A stretch of DNA of 36,666 bases from Lachnospiraceae bacterium (GCA_017461725.1 JAFTXG010000013.1:1-36666); one strand, 5' to 3'; positions 24,204-33,491 are shown, counted from the first letter of the stretch. The notes: generated by a model not told the origin, from the letters alone. Made by a program: numbers and translations.

Positions 24204-25472
24204 ATGAAAAAAGAAATGATTGCCATGCTTCTGGCTGGCGGCCAGGGTAGCCGTCTTGGCGTACTGACCGAGATGGTAGCGAAGCCTGCTGTTGCATTTG
24301 GCGGCAAGTATCGCATTATTGATTTCCCGTTGAGTAACTGTATCAATTCCGGGATTGATACGGTAGGTGTGCTGACACAGTATCGCCCGCTGCGGCTTAA
24401 CTCTCACATCGGTATCGGTATTCCGTGGGATCTGGACAGAAACCATGGCGGTGTTACCGTGCTTCCGCCTTATGAGACGAGCACCAAGGGCGAGTGGTAC
24501 AGCGGTACGGCGAACGCGATCTATCAGAATCTGGAGTATATGGAGAATTATAACCCCGAGTATGTTCTGATTCTGTCCGGAGACCATATTTATAAGATGG
24601 ACTACGAGCAGATGCTCGACTATCATAAGGCAAAAGGGGCAGATATCACCATCGCCACGATGGCGGTTCCCATGGAGGAGGCCAGCCGTTTTGGTGTGGT
24701 GATCACCGATGAAGATAAAAAGATCACTGAGTTCGAGGAGAAACCCCCTCAGCCCAGAAGCAACCTGGCATCCATGGGTATTTATATCTTTACCTGGTCT
24801 GTTCTTCGCGATGCGCTGATTAAGCTGTCCGAGCAGCCCGGCTGCGACTTTGGTAAGCATATCATCCCTTATTGCCACGCAAACGGAAATCCTACTTACG
24901 CTTACGAGTTCCAGGGATACTGGAAGGATGTAGGTACTCTCGGTTCCTACTGGGAGGCAAATATGGAGCTGATCGATCTGGTTCCCGCATTCAACCTGTA
25001 CGAGGAGTTCTGGAGAGTATATACCAACAGTGATATGCACCCCGCTCAGTACATTGGTACCAACGCAGTGGTTGAGCGCAGCGTAGTCAGCGAGGGCGCG
25101 GAGATTTACGGACGAGTATATAACTCCGTGATCGGCGCCGGCGTTGTGGTTGAGGAAGGCGCAGAGATCAAAGACTCCATCATCATGCAGAACTGTGTGA
25201 TCGGTGCAGGTTCCAGTCTGAACAAGGCGATCCTGGCAGACGATGTCAAGGTCGGAAGAAATGTTAAGATGGGCGTAGGCGAGTTCGCACCCAGCAAGCT
25301 GGATCAGAAAGTATATGCCTTTGATCTGGTTACCGTCGGTGAGCACTCTGTCATCCCCGATAATGTGAGCATCGGCAAGAATACGACGATCTCCGGTGTG
25401 ACGACCGCAGAGGATTATCCGGACAACTGTCTTGAGAGCGGTGGATATATTAAGAAGGCAGGTGAATTATAA
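24204..25472 (+). CDS. glgC: Glucose-1-phosphate adenylyltransferase
   Basis: 422 residues. It makes ADP-glucose from ATP and glucose 1-phosphate, the first committed step of glycogen synthesis. The nucleotide-binding [14 protein letters not shown] is at the N-terminus, followed by [15 protein letters not shown], the catalytic [16 protein letters not shown] region, and a C-terminal left-handed beta-helix of hexapeptide repeats ([15 protein letters not shown] and on). AGGGGTGG precedes the ATG. Its stop overlaps the glgD start by one base. The strong codon bias suggests high expression. Confidence 0.97.
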   Translation: MKKEMIAMLLAGGQGSRLGVLTEMVAKPAVAFGGKYRIIDFPLSNCINSGIDTVGVLTQYRPLRLNSHIGIGIPWDLDRNHGGVTVLPPYETSTKGEWYSGTANAIYQNLEYMENYNPEYVLILSGDHIYKMDYEQMLDYHKAKGADITIATMAVPMEEASRFGVVITDEDKKITEFEEKPPQPRSNLASMGIYIFTWSVLRDALIKLSEQPGCDFGKHIIPYCHANGNPTYAYEFQGYWKDVGTLGSYWEANMELIDLVPAFNLYEEFWRVYTNSDMHPAQYIGTNAVVERSVVSEGAEIYGRVYNSVIGAGVVVEEGAEIKDSIIMQNCVIGAGSSLNKAILADDVKVGRNVKMGVGEFAPSKLDQKVYAFDLVTVGEHSVIPDNVSIGKNTTISGVTTAEDYPDNCLESGGYIKKAGEL

Positions 25473-26593
25473 TGAAGGCAATCGGTATAATTCTTGCTGG
25501 TGGTAACAGCAAACGGATGAAAGAACTTTCCCAGTACCGCGCGATCGCAGCGATGCCGGTGGCTGGTGGATATCGTGCGATTGATTTCGCGCTCAGCAGT
25601 ATGAGCAATTCACATATCAGTAAGGTGGCAGTTATCGCGCAGTATAACTCCTTCTCACTGAATGAGCACTTAAGCTCCTCCAAGTGGTGGGATTTTGGAC
25701 GTAAGCAGGGCGGCCTGTATGTATACACCCCCATGATTACGCCTAACAACCGCAACTGGTATCAGGGAACTGCGGATTCCATGTATCAGAACATCCGCTT
25801 CCTCTATGAGAGCCATGAGCCCTACGTAGTGATCGCCTCCGGTGACGGCGTTTATAAGCTGGATTATAATAAGGTGCTGGACTATCACATTGCAAAGCAG
25901 GCCGACATCACCCTCGTGTGCACCGACAGCCCTGCAGGCGGCGATCTGAGCCGCTTCGGTGTACTGAAGACCGATGAGGACGGCCGTGTGGTAGAGTTCG
26001 ATGAGAAGCCGATGGCTACCGAGCTCAATCTGGTTTCCTGCGGTATCTATGTGATCCGCCGCCGTCTGCTCATCGAGATGCTGGAGCAGTGTGCAGAGGA
26101 GGAGCGCCACGATTTCGTACAGGATATCTTGATCCGCCATCGCAATGTAAAGCAGATCTATGCTTACCAGATGGACGGCTACTGGAGCAACATCGCAAGC
26201 GTGGAGGCTTACTATCAGACCAACATGGATTTCCTGAAGAAAGAGGTTCGCGATTACTTCTTCCATCAGGAGCCCGAGGTTCACTCCAAGGTGGATGACA
26301 ATGCACCTGCAAAGTACAACCCCGGAGCGAAGATCCGCAACAGTCTGATCTGCAGCGGAAACATCATCAACGGTGAGATTGAAAATTCCATGCTGTTTAA
26401 GAAGGTATATGTGGGTAACAATTGTGTGATTCGTAACTCCATTATCCTGAATGATATTTATATTGGTGACAACACGGTGATTGAGAATTGTATCGTGGAG
26501 AGCCGCAGCAATATCGAGGCTAACTCGGTATACAAGGGAACTCCCGATGACATTAAGATTGTGGTGGCGAAAAAGTCCCAGTACAGAGTATAA
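25472..26593 (+). CDS. glgD: GlgD, partner subunit of ADP-glucose pyrophosphorylase
   Basis: 373 residues, shorter than GlgC, and characteristic of Firmicutes GlgC-GlgD pairs. The nucleotidyltransferase fold is present (ILAGGNSKRMKELSQYRAIA, then ASGDGVYKLDYNKVL) and hexapeptide repeats follow near the C-terminus (VYVGNNCVIRNSIILNDIYI). The canonical G-rich GSRL loop is altered to NSKRMKEL, in keeping with a regulatory or catalytically weak subunit. It overlaps glgC by one nucleotide, so the two are translationally coupled and probably form heterotetramers. Confidence 0.95.
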   Translation: MKAIGIILAGGNSKRMKELSQYRAIAAMPVAGGYRAIDFALSSMSNSHISKVAVIAQYNSFSLNEHLSSSKWWDFGRKQGGLYVYTPMITPNNRNWYQGTADSMYQNIRFLYESHEPYVVIASGDGVYKLDYNKVLDYHIAKQADITLVCTDSPAGGDLSRFGVLKTDEDGRVVEFDEKPMATELNLVSCGIYVIRRRLLIEMLEQCAEEERHDFVQDILIRHRNVKQIYAYQMDGYWSNIASVEAYYQTNMDFLKKEVRDYFFHQEPEVHSKVDDNAPAKYNPGAKIRNSLICSGNIINGEIENSMLFKKVYVGNNCVIRNSIILNDIYIGDNTVIENCIVESRSNIEANSVYKGTPDDIKIVVAKKSQYRV

Positions 26594-26638
26594 CGACAGA
26601 GAAGAAAGGCATCCGCAAGGATTGGAGGACGATTTGAC

Positions 26639-26923
26639 ATGCAGATTACGGACGTGAGAGTGCGCAAAGTGGCAAAAGAAGGCAAGATGAAGGCCATTGT
26701 TTCCATGACCCTGGACAACGAGTTCGTTGTCCACGATATCAAGGTAATAGAGGGAGAGAAAGGCTTATTCATCGCCATGCCGAGCCGCAAGTCTGCTGAC
26801 GGCGAATACCGTGATATTGCCCATCCCATCAACTCAGATACCAGAGACAAGATCCAGAGTGTGATTCTGGCCAAGTATGAGAGTACGTTGTTGAGCGAAG
26901 AGCTTGATGACTATGAGATCTGA
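26639..26923 (+). CDS. spoVG: Septation/RNA-binding regulator SpoVG
   Basis: 94 residues, full length: [40 protein letters not shown] and [14 protein letters not shown] are diagnostic. SpoVG is a small DNA/RNA-binding regulator linked to sporulation septum formation and stationary-phase gene control. GGAGG lies 9 nt upstream of the ATG. It follows glgD by 45 nt without a terminator, so it may be read from the glgC promoter. A strong terminator follows. Confidence 0.96.
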   Translation: MQITDVRVRKVAKEGKMKAIVSMTLDNEFVVHDIKVIEGEKGLFIAMPSRKSADGEYRDIAHPINSDTRDKIQSVILAKYESTLLSEELDDYEI

Positions 26924-26950
26924 TTGGGAATGAACATTGTTTAAACCAGA

Positions 26951-26985
26951 GGAGTATATGCCCAGTGTGGCATATACTCCTTTTT
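26951..26985 (+). terminator. Rho-independent terminator after spoVG
   Basis: A perfect 12-bp stem forms between GGAGTATATGCC (26951-26962) and GGCATATACTCC (26969-26980), with the loop CAGTGT and TTTTT at 26981-26985. Confidence 0.95.
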
Positions 26986-27007
26986 ACATCACAGGAGTGG
27001 TTGAGCA

Positions 27008-27883
27008 CTATGCGTCTCGATATTGCTTGGGTGTCATTCCCTTATATTTCTTAAACACCTTGATAAAATTGCTGCATTCATTGAAGCCGCATTCCATACA
27101 AATATTTGTCACGGGCAGCCCGGTGCTATGCAGCATCTGGGCTGCCTTTTCAATTCGGTACATATTCACATACTCCATGGGGGACTGGTGTGTGATCGAA
27201 CGGAAAAAACGGCAAAAATAGCTGGGGTTCATATTGGCCACGGCGGAAAGATCATTCAATGTGACCGAGTGGGCATAGTGAAGCTCGATAAACTCGAAGA
27301 CGGACTTGATCAAATCTATTTTGTGGGTGGTTTCGGCGGTGCGGATCTGATTGGCGGTACACAGTTCCTCGTTGAGAATCGTGGCAAAAAACAGGCTGAT
27401 GGCCCCGAGAACAGAGAGCTCCAGTGGGAGATCAGGTTTGGCGGGATCGGAAGCGGAAACTGACCTGCAGATGGCTGACAGCTCCGAGATGATGTGGTCA
27501 ATTTTGACGGATTTGCCCACGGGATAATAAATATCCGGCAAGGTTTGCTGCCGGTAAATCGGCCGAAGGTGCTTTTTCACCATGTCCAGATTGCGGTAAA
27601 GCCCGTGTAAGTCAAACAGAAAACATTCGTAGATACAATCGTCCGGTGTGCCGCCGTGGAGCATACCGTCCCTGATCAGCAGGAGATCTCCGGGGTGAGC
27701 AGTGTAGACCGTATTGTCTGCGTGAGCCGTAAATGTTCCTTCCAGCACATGGATGATCTCCCATTCCTTGTGCCAGTGGAAGGGCATGTTGTAGCGGGGA
27801 TGGGATTTGTCCACATAATAGTATTCAAAGGGAAAATCCGGTGTGCCGTGCTGTCTGGGTTCGTGAAAGAGAAAAGAGTTCAT
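27008..27883 (-). CDS. AraC-family transcriptional regulator with N-terminal cupin
   Basis: 291 residues. The N-terminal part (about 20-110) is a cupin-like ligand domain: NMPFHWHKEWEIIHVLEGTF and AHPGDLLLIRDGMLHGG. The C-terminal part has two AraC helix-turn-helix units, with VTLNDLSAVANMNPSYFCRF and LPVTNICMECGFNECSNFIK, ending KKYKGMTPKQYRDA. It is divergent from the fucose genes, so it is the likely fucose-responsive regulator. Two copies of a 16-bp element overlap both divergent promoters. The ligand is inferred to be L-fucose or a derivative. Confidence 0.92.
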   Translation of the reverse strand: MNSFLFHEPRQHGTPDFPFEYYYVDKSHPRYNMPFHWHKEWEIIHVLEGTFTAHADNTVYTAHPGDLLLIRDGMLHGGTPDDCIYECFLFDLHGLYRNLDMVKKHLRPIYRQQTLPDIYYPVGKSVKIDHIISELSAICRSVSASDPAKPDLPLELSVLGAISLFFATILNEELCTANQIRTAETTHKIDLIKSVFEFIELHYAHSVTLNDLSAVANMNPSYFCRFFRSITHQSPMEYVNMYRIEKAAQMLHSTGLPVTNICMECGFNECSNFIKVFKKYKGMTPKQYRDA

Positions 27884-27949
27884 GTGCTGTCATCCTCGTC
27901 AATCATCAGTGGTTTCGATTTGCTGCTCACTCATGTGCATTGCTTCAGT

Positions 27950-28054
27950 TTTCCGGGGATTGTTGCCGGAAAGTCAATATTTCACTATTTTTAGTGATTA
28001 TATCACAAGAATATCCGGTTTGACAATGTTAAAATAACTATATCAAAAGAATAT
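27950..28054. promoter_or_regulatory. Divergent araC/fuc control region with repeated operator
   Basis: TATATCAMAAGAATAT occurs at 27999-28014 and 28039-28054 (15/16 identical, 40 bp apart). Copy 1 overlaps a minus-strand TATAAT (28002-27997) for the regulator gene. Copy 2 covers the area where the -10 for TTGACA (28020-28025) should lie; the best -10 there, TATCAA at 28041-28046, is weak and only 15 nt away, as expected of an activator-dependent promoter. The palindrome TCACTATTTTTAGTGA (27982-27997) and the inverted repeat TTTCCGG/CCGGAAA (27950-27972) lie in the regulator leader. Confidence 0.65.
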
Positions 28055-28069
28055 GGGGAGGTATGCGGA

Positions 28070-29497
28070 ATGCCCTACTATTTGGCAATCGACATCGGCG
28101 CATCCAGTGGAAGACATATTCTCGGTTTTTTGGAGAACGGGAAGATGCAGCTGGAGGAAGTGTACCGTTTTGAGAATGGAATGAAAGAAAAAGACGGTCA
28201 TCTCTGCTGGGATTCGGAGTACCTGTTTTCGGAGATCAAGAACGGGCTGAAGAGGTGTAAAGAGATCAGAAAAATTCCCGTCAGCATGGGGATTGATACC
28301 TGGGGCGTGGACTTCGTGCTGATCAATGAGCAGGGGGAGCGTATCGGTGAGGCGGTGGGATACCGTGATCACCGCACCGATGGAATCAGAGAAAAGCTGG
28401 ACCCCATCATCAGCCAGGAAGAACTCTACGAGCGGACCGGGATTGCGTTTCAGCCCTATAACACGCTGAATCAGCTGGTGGCGCTGAAGATAAATGAAGC
28501 CGGGCAGCAGACACCGGGTGGACGACAGTTGCCCTGTGCCAAGTCTATGCTGATGACTCCGGACTATTACAATTACCTGCTGACCGGAAAGGCAAAGCAG
28601 GAGTACACCATTGCCTCCACCAGCCAGATGCTGGATGTACATACGGGCGGCTGGGATGAAGATTTGATCGATCGATGTGGCTTACCGGGGCATCTTTTCC
28701 TCCCGCCGCAGATGCCGGGGACATTGAATGGGAGACTCAGGCCGGAGGTGGCCGGGGAGGTAGGCTTTGACTGTGATGTGGTCATGGTTGCTTCCCATGA
28801 CACAGCGTCTGCAGTGATGGCCGTTCCCTGTCTGGAGGAAAAGGCGCTCTATATCAGTTCAGGCACATGGTCGCTGATGGGCAGTGAGAGCAGTGATCCG
28901 GCAAATGATCCGGAGAGTATGCGTGCCGGATTCACCAACGAGGGCGGCTATGGAAAGAAGTACCGTTACCTGAAAAACATCATGGGGCTCTGGATGATCC
29001 AGTCCGTCCGGAATGAGATCGGAAGGGAAAAGTCCTTCGGCGAGATCTGTGAGATGGCTGCGAGGGAGACGATCACCTCTCTGGTGGACTGTAACGATGA
29101 TCGCTTCCTCTCACCGAAGAGTATGGTGGAGGCAGTACAGGAGTACTGCCGGGAGACCGGGCAGCAGGTGCCGGAGACGCTTTCGGAGCTGGCCTGTGTG
29201 ATCTACAACAGTCTGGCGAAATGCTACGGGGAGACCAAAGAACAGATCGAAAGGCTCACCGGAAAGAACTTCGACCGGATCTATATCATCGGGGGAGGCT
29301 CCAACGCGGAGTACCTAAACCAGCTGACGGCAAACTATGCCGGGTGCGAGGTGTCCGCCGGACCGACAGAGGCCACAGCCATCGGAAATCTCATGTGTCA
29401 GATGATCAGAGACGGGCAGTTTAGGGATCTGACGGAGGCGAGACAGTGTGTGATCAACAGTTTTGCGGTGAAGTATTATCAGTGTCATTGCAAATAA
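28070..29497 (+). CDS. Rhamnulokinase-family sugar kinase, probable L-fuculokinase
   Basis: 475 residues of the FGGY kinase superfamily. The N-terminus YLAIDIGASSGRHILG is typical of RhaB-like enzymes. GIDTWGVDFVLIN near 85, VASHDTASAV near 241, SSGTWSLMG and the adenosine-binding IIGGGSNAEYLNQLTANY near 405 complete the fold. Sequence-wise it is closer to rhamnulokinase than to E. coli FucK. The neighbours are fucI, fucA and fucU, so the physiological substrate is probably L-fuculose, giving L-fuculose 1-phosphate. GGGGAGG 8 nt upstream sets the ATG. It is the first gene of the operon. Rhamnulose as substrate is the alternative, but no rhaA or rhaD-type isomerase is present. Confidence 0.87.
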   Translation: MPYYLAIDIGASSGRHILGFLENGKMQLEEVYRFENGMKEKDGHLCWDSEYLFSEIKNGLKRCKEIRKIPVSMGIDTWGVDFVLINEQGERIGEAVGYRDHRTDGIREKLDPIISQEELYERTGIAFQPYNTLNQLVALKINEAGQQTPGGRQLPCAKSMLMTPDYYNYLLTGKAKQEYTIASTSQMLDVHTGGWDEDLIDRCGLPGHLFLPPQMPGTLNGRLRPEVAGEVGFDCDVVMVASHDTASAVMAVPCLEEKALYISSGTWSLMGSESSDPANDPESMRAGFTNEGGYGKKYRYLKNIMGLWMIQSVRNEIGREKSFGEICEMAARETITSLVDCNDDRFLSPKSMVEAVQEYCRETGQQVPETLSELACVIYNSLAKCYGETKEQIERLTGKNFDRIYIIGGGSNAEYLNQLTANYAGCEVSAGPTEATAIGNLMCQMIRDGQFRDLTEARQCVINSFAVKYYQCHCK

Positions 29498-29581
29498 GAT
29501 CAAAAGGAAAACATGATCAAAAGGAAAACATGATCAAAAGGAAAACCGTGATCAAGAAAAACCGCAATCAAAAGAAAAATC
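29498..29581 (+). repeat. A-rich 17-bp tandem repeat ahead of fucI
   Basis: The unit GATCAAAAGGAAAACAT is repeated perfectly at 29498-29514 and 29515-29531. Degraded copies follow at 29532-29549 (18 bp), 29550-29566 and 29567-29581. Each good unit contains an AAAAGGAAAACATG that mimics a ribosome binding site plus start codon. The array lies between the kinase stop and the fucI leader. Confidence 0.85.
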
Positions 29582-29629
29582 AGGCAATACATATCGTTAA
29601 AATATATATTAAGAAAGGAAACGAAAACT

Positions 29630-31426
29630 ATGGCAGAAAACAGATTGATCGGAAGATACCCCGTGATCGGCATCCGTCCCACCATCGACGGCCGCCGGGG
29701 ATATCTGAAAGTGAGAGAGTCTCTGGAGGAGCAGACCATGAATATGGCTCTGTCCGCAAAGAAACTGTTCGAGGAGAACCTTCGCTACTCCAACGGAGAG
29801 CCTGTGAAGGTTGTGATCGCGCCCACCACCATCGGACGTGTGGCTGAGGCTGCGAAGTGTGCGGATTATTTCGCACAGGAGGGTGTGGAGATTACCCTGA
29901 CCGTAACCCCCTGCTGGTGCTACGGTGCTGAGACCATGGATATGGATCCCAGAACCATCAAGGGCGTTTGGGGCTTCAACGGAACCGAGCGACCCGGCGC
30001 GGTTTATCTTGCATCCGTATTGGCTACCCACGCACGGAAGGGCCTGCCCGCATTTGGCATCTATGGACATGACGTGCAGAACGCAGACGCCACGGACATC
30101 CCCGAGGATGTAGTGGAAAAACTGCTCCGCTTTGGCCGTGCGGCTGTTGCAGTGGCTACCATGAGAGGAAAGTCTTATCTGCAGATTGGTTCCATCTGTA
30201 TGGGTATCGGCGGCTCTATCATTGACCCTGATTTTATCGAGTCCTATCTGGGCATGCGCGTGGAGTCCGTGGATGAGGTGGAGATCATCCGCCGCATGGA
30301 CAAGGGCATCTACGATCAGGCTGAGTTTGAGAAGGCATACGCGTGGGCCAAGGAGAAGTGTATCATCGGCTTCGACAAGAATCCCGAGGCAGTACAGAAG
30401 ACCCCCGAGGAGACTGACAATGATCTTCAGTTCGTGGTGAAGATGATGTGCATCATCAAGGATCTGATGAACGGCAATCAGAATCTGCCCGAGGGCTGCG
30501 AGGAGGAGATGGTTGGACACAATGCCATCGCTGCCGGTTTCCAGGGGCAGAGACAGTGGACTGACTTCTATCCCAACTGTGACTTCCCCGAGGCGATGCT
30601 GAACACTTCCTTCGACTGGAACGGCGCGAGAGAGCCCTACATCCTGGCGACGGAGAATGACGTGCTCAACGGTCTGGGTATGCTGTTCATGAAGCTGCTG
30701 ACCAACCGCGCACAGATTTTCGCGGACGTTCGTACCTACTGGAGTCCCGAGGCTGTGAAGAAGGCTACCGGATATGAGATTGAAGGTATCGCAAAGGAGG
30801 CGGGCGGATTTATCCACCTGATCAACTCCGGTGCGGCTTGTCTGGATGCAAACGGACAGGCGAAGGATGAGAATGGAAATAACGTGATGAAGCCTTGGTA
30901 CGAGGTTACCGAGGAAGATATGGATGCGATCATGAAGAACACCACCTGGAATGCGGCTGACTACGGCTATTTCCGTGGCGGTGGATTTTCCTCCCGTTTT
31001 GTCACTGAGGCGGAGATGCCTGTGACCATGATCCGCCTGAATCTGGTGAAGGGCCTGGGTCCCGTGCTGCAGATCGCAGAGGGCTGGACCGTGAAGCTTC
31101 CTGAGGAAGTGACCGACACCCTGTGGAAGCGCACCGACTACACCTGGCCCTGCACCTGGTTTGCACCTCGCTGCGACGGCAAGGAAGGTCCCTTCAAGAC
31201 CGCTTATGATGTGATGAACAACTGGGGTGCAAACCACGGTGCCATCAGCTACGGTCACATCGGTGCGGACCTGATTACCCTGTGCTCTATGCTCAGAATC
31301 CCTGTGAGCATGCACAATGTACCGGAGGAGAAGATCTTCCGCCCGGCTGCATGGAATGCCTTCGGCATGGACAAGGAAGGACAGGATTACAGAGCATGCG
31401 CAGCTTACGGACCGCTGTATAAATAA
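29630..31426 (+). CDS. fucI: L-fucose isomerase
   Basis: 598 residues, the usual size. It interconverts L-fucose and L-fuculose with Mn2+. The N-terminus [20 protein letters not shown] and the segments [37 protein letters not shown] and [22 protein letters not shown] match FucI, as does the C-terminal [20 protein letters not shown]. The Glu of the AREP-adjacent metal site and the following Asp are intact, and a His of the C-terminal NHGAISYGH region supplies the third ligand by family analogy. AAAGGAA lies 9 nt before the ATG. It is the second gene of the operon, with codon use strongly biased. Confidence 0.97.
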   Translation: MAENRLIGRYPVIGIRPTIDGRRGYLKVRESLEEQTMNMALSAKKLFEENLRYSNGEPVKVVIAPTTIGRVAEAAKCADYFAQEGVEITLTVTPCWCYGAETMDMDPRTIKGVWGFNGTERPGAVYLASVLATHARKGLPAFGIYGHDVQNADATDIPEDVVEKLLRFGRAAVAVATMRGKSYLQIGSICMGIGGSIIDPDFIESYLGMRVESVDEVEIIRRMDKGIYDQAEFEKAYAWAKEKCIIGFDKNPEAVQKTPEETDNDLQFVVKMMCIIKDLMNGNQNLPEGCEEEMVGHNAIAAGFQGQRQWTDFYPNCDFPEAMLNTSFDWNGAREPYILATENDVLNGLGMLFMKLLTNRAQIFADVRTYWSPEAVKKATGYEIEGIAKEAGGFIHLINSGAACLDANGQAKDENGNNVMKPWYEVTEEDMDAIMKNTTWNAADYGYFRGGGFSSRFVTEAEMPVTMIRLNLVKGLGPVLQIAEGWTVKLPEEVTDTLWKRTDYTWPCTWFAPRCDGKEGPFKTAYDVMNNWGANHGAISYGHIGADLITLCSMLRIPVSMHNVPEEKIFRPAAWNAFGMDKEGQDYRACAAYGPLYK

Positions 31427-31445
31427 AAAGTATCTGCCTTTGGTC

Positions 31446-31521
31446 TGGCGCAAGGGGATGTATATAGACCGCTTACGCCATAGGTTTGCCACCGCGGAAG
31501 AACTCCCACTTTCGCGGTGGC
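31446..31521 (+). other. Two hairpins in the fucI-fucA spacer
   Basis: Hairpin 1 joins TGGCGCAAG (31446-31454) with CTTACGCCA (31472-31480), one mismatch. Hairpin 2 joins 31488-31499 (GCCACCGCGGAA) with 31510-31521 over 12 bp. No T-run follows (CTGTTTATC), so these are not good terminators. They may be RNA-stability or processing elements that set fucI expression against fucA. Confidence 0.6.
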
Positions 31522-31607
31522 CTGTTTATCAATTCCGGACAGGGCAGATAAAGCATAGAGAGTCATGGGAGGATAGCGTACAAAACATGATTGAGAAATG
31601 GAGTTAG

Positions 31608-32291
31608 ATGATGACAAAACAGGAAATCAAGCTGCAGATCTGTGACATCTGCAATAAAATGTGGCAGCTGGGCTGGGTGGCAGCCAACGACGGAAATGTG
31701 TCGGTGAAAATCAGCGACAATGAGATCATCGCCACCCCCACCGGCATCAGCAAGAGCTTTATCACGCCGGAGAAACTGGTGACCATCGATATGGATGGCA
31801 ATATCCTGGAGGCGGAGGAGGGGTATCGTCCCTCCAGCGAGATCAAGATGCATCTCTGCTGCTACAAGGAGAGAGAGGATGTGGGCAGTGTGATCCATGC
31901 CCATCCCCCGGGAGCGACCAGCTTTGCGGTGGCTCATGTGCACATGGACAATTATTCCATGATCGAGTCCATCATTGCCATCGGCAGTGTGCCGATCACC
32001 CCCTACGGAACTCCCTCAACCAACGAGGTCCCCGATGCAATCCGTCCTTACCTGCAGAAGCACGATGTGATGCTGCTGGAAAATCACGGAGCGCTGACCG
32101 TGGGAGCCGATCTGCTCACCGCTTATTATCGGATGGAAAGTCTGGAACTGTGGGCGAAGATTGAGCTCAATGCAAGGATTTTGGGCGGAGTTAAAGAGCT
32201 CTCCAGAGAGAACATTGACCGTCTGATCGGCATGAGAGGGAAATACGGTGTGACCGGAAAGCATCCGGGATATCAGAAATATAACGATTGA
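31608..32291 (+). CDS. fucA: L-fuculose-phosphate aldolase (class II aldolase/AraD family)
   Basis: 227 residues. It splits L-fuculose 1-phosphate into dihydroxyacetone phosphate and L-lactaldehyde with Zn2+. Family signals are NDGNVSVKI near 28, EIKMHL, the zinc-binding HAHPPGATSFAVAH near 96, and ENHGALTVGADL near 153 with the third His. The catalytic Glu is in SSEIKMH. ATG 31608 or the next ATG at 31611 follows TGGAG. Other class II aldolase members (AraD) epimerise at C4, but the neighbouring fucI and fucU point to fuculose phosphate. It is the third gene of the operon. Confidence 0.93.
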   Translation: MMTKQEIKLQICDICNKMWQLGWVAANDGNVSVKISDNEIIATPTGISKSFITPEKLVTIDMDGNILEAEEGYRPSSEIKMHLCCYKEREDVGSVIHAHPPGATSFAVAHVHMDNYSMIESIIAIGSVPITPYGTPSTNEVPDAIRPYLQKHDVMLLENHGALTVGADLLTAYYRMESLELWAKIELNARILGGVKELSRENIDRLIGMRGKYGVTGKHPGYQKYND

Positions 32292-32320
32292 TTACGAGAA
32301 CGGTAAGGGGCTGATGCAAA

Positions 32321-32761
32321 ATGTTAAAAGGAATTCCGAAGCTATTGTCCCCGGAGCTCTTAAAAGTGCTCTGCGAGATGGGACACAGTGACCGTCTGGT
32401 GATTGCAGACGGAAATTTCCCTGCTGAGTCCATGGGGAAGGATGCAAAAGTGATCCGAATGGACGGCCATGGTGCCTGTGCCGTGCTGAAGGCGATTCTT
32501 CAGGTGTTTCCACTGGATACTTATGTGGAAACACCGGTGAATCTGATGCAGCTGATGCCGCAGGATGTGGGGCAGGTTGAGACACCGATCTGGGGCGAGT
32601 ACGCGAAAATCGTGTCGGAAAATGATGAGCGCGGTGAGCATGCGATCGGTCATATTGAGCGGTTTGCATTCTATGAGGAGGCAAAGAAAGCCTATGCAAT
32701 CATTGCCACCGGCGAGAGTGCGCTGTATGCCAATGTGATGCTGCAGAAGGGTGTAATTTGA
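32321..32761 (+). CDS. fucU: L-fucose mutarotase (RbsD/FucU family)
   Basis: 146 residues, full length. The family pattern is clear: LLKVLCEMGHSDRLVIADGNFP (catalytic His and Asp), PVNLMQLMPQDVGQVETPIW in the middle and FYEEAKKAYAIIATGESALY near the end. It interconverts alpha and beta anomers of L-fucose to feed the isomerase. AAGGGG lies 10 nt upstream of the ATG. It is the last gene of the fucose operon, with a 29-nt gap after fucA. The convergent luxS ends 33 nt away and no hairpin is seen between them. Confidence 0.95.
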   Translation: MLKGIPKLLSPELLKVLCEMGHSDRLVIADGNFPAESMGKDAKVIRMDGHGACAVLKAILQVFPLDTYVETPVNLMQLMPQDVGQVETPIWGEYAKIVSENDERGEHAIGHIERFAFYEEAKKAYAIIATGESALYANVMLQKGVI

Positions 32762-32794
32762 ACAAAAAGATTCAAAATGGCAGGATGTTAAATC

Positions 32795-33274
32795 TTAATC
32801 CGGATACACCATCCGCTTTTCATCGATCCCGATGAGCACCTCTCTCAGATACTTCTCCGCCAGCCAGTTGGCCATGGGCAGGTTCATATCCAGATAGTTT
32901 CCGCAGTCTCTGGCGGAGGCACCGGGCACCTCATCGTGGAAATCCCGGATGAAGGTGAACATTTCGGTCAGCAGCCCGATGATATCCTGGGACATATACT
33001 CGCCGGCCAGCAGCAGATAAAAGCCGGTGCGGCAGCCCATAGGGCCAAAGTAGATGGTCTTGTCCGCATACTCGGGGTGGTTGCGCAGGAAAGTGGCACC
33101 CAGATGCTCGATGGTGTGGATCTCCGCGGTGTTCATGACCGGCTCGGCATTTGGCTGGGTCATGCGCAGATCAAAGGTGGTGATGGGCTGACCGCCGGCG
33201 TAATCCACGCGAGAGACATATACACCGGGCAGCAGGGTGAGGTGATTTACGGTAAAGCTGGCGATTTTTTTCAT
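32795..33274 (-). CDS. luxS: S-ribosylhomocysteine lyase
   Basis: 159 residues from the ATG at 33274, which has AGGAGA upstream; a longer frame from 33313 adds unconserved residues. It cleaves S-ribosylhomocysteine to homocysteine and the AI-2 precursor. The metal-site signature HTIEH (H53, H57) and the Cys of DCGNYLD are present, and the catalytic CRTGFY Cys is at 81. It stands alone on the minus strand with a TTGACA/TACACT promoter. No pfs or metE neighbour is visible. Confidence 0.97.
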   Translation of the reverse strand: MKKIASFTVNHLTLLPGVYVSRVDYAGGQPITTFDLRMTQPNAEPVMNTAEIHTIEHLGATFLRNHPEYADKTIYFGPMGCRTGFYLLLAGEYMSQDIIGLLTEMFTFIRDFHDEVPGASARDCGNYLDMNLPMANWLAEKYLREVLIGIDEKRMVYPD

Positions 33275-33315
33275 ATCGATTATTCTCCTAATTAGTAAAA
33301 CATTTAATCTCATAT

Positions 33316-33344
33316 AGTGTACTGGTTTTGCTCAGGCTTGTCAA
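33316..33344 (-). promoter_or_regulatory. luxS promoter
   Basis: On the minus strand, TTGACA (33344-33339), a 17-nt spacer and TACACT (33321-33316). The leader to the ATG is about 35 nt. The DNA behind it (33345-33491) holds no recognisable gene; a 67-codon frame there is unconvincing. Confidence 0.82.
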
Positions 33345-33491
33345 GTTTTGAAGATGTCAGCATTGCTGTTACGAACAGTGGAAACGATGAGAATGATGCG
33401 GAAGAGATGACGAAAGCGGCGGCTCGATCTATTTGCCTGTCGGGGAGATGGTATGGTTTTGTTGAGAGCGGTCAGCGTTGGAAAATTAAGC

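Noticed and set aside
24174..26734. Long minus-strand frames across glgC and glgD
   Set aside because: They are shadows of highly biased genes, without domains or ribosome binding sites.
29446..29847. 133-codon frame across the tandem repeat and fucI start
   Set aside because: It is out of frame with fucI, and its first part is only repeat-derived MIKRK-like residues.
29609..31492. 627-codon frame on the minus strand
   Set aside because: It is a shadow of fucI created by strong codon bias; FucI motifs are on the plus strand.
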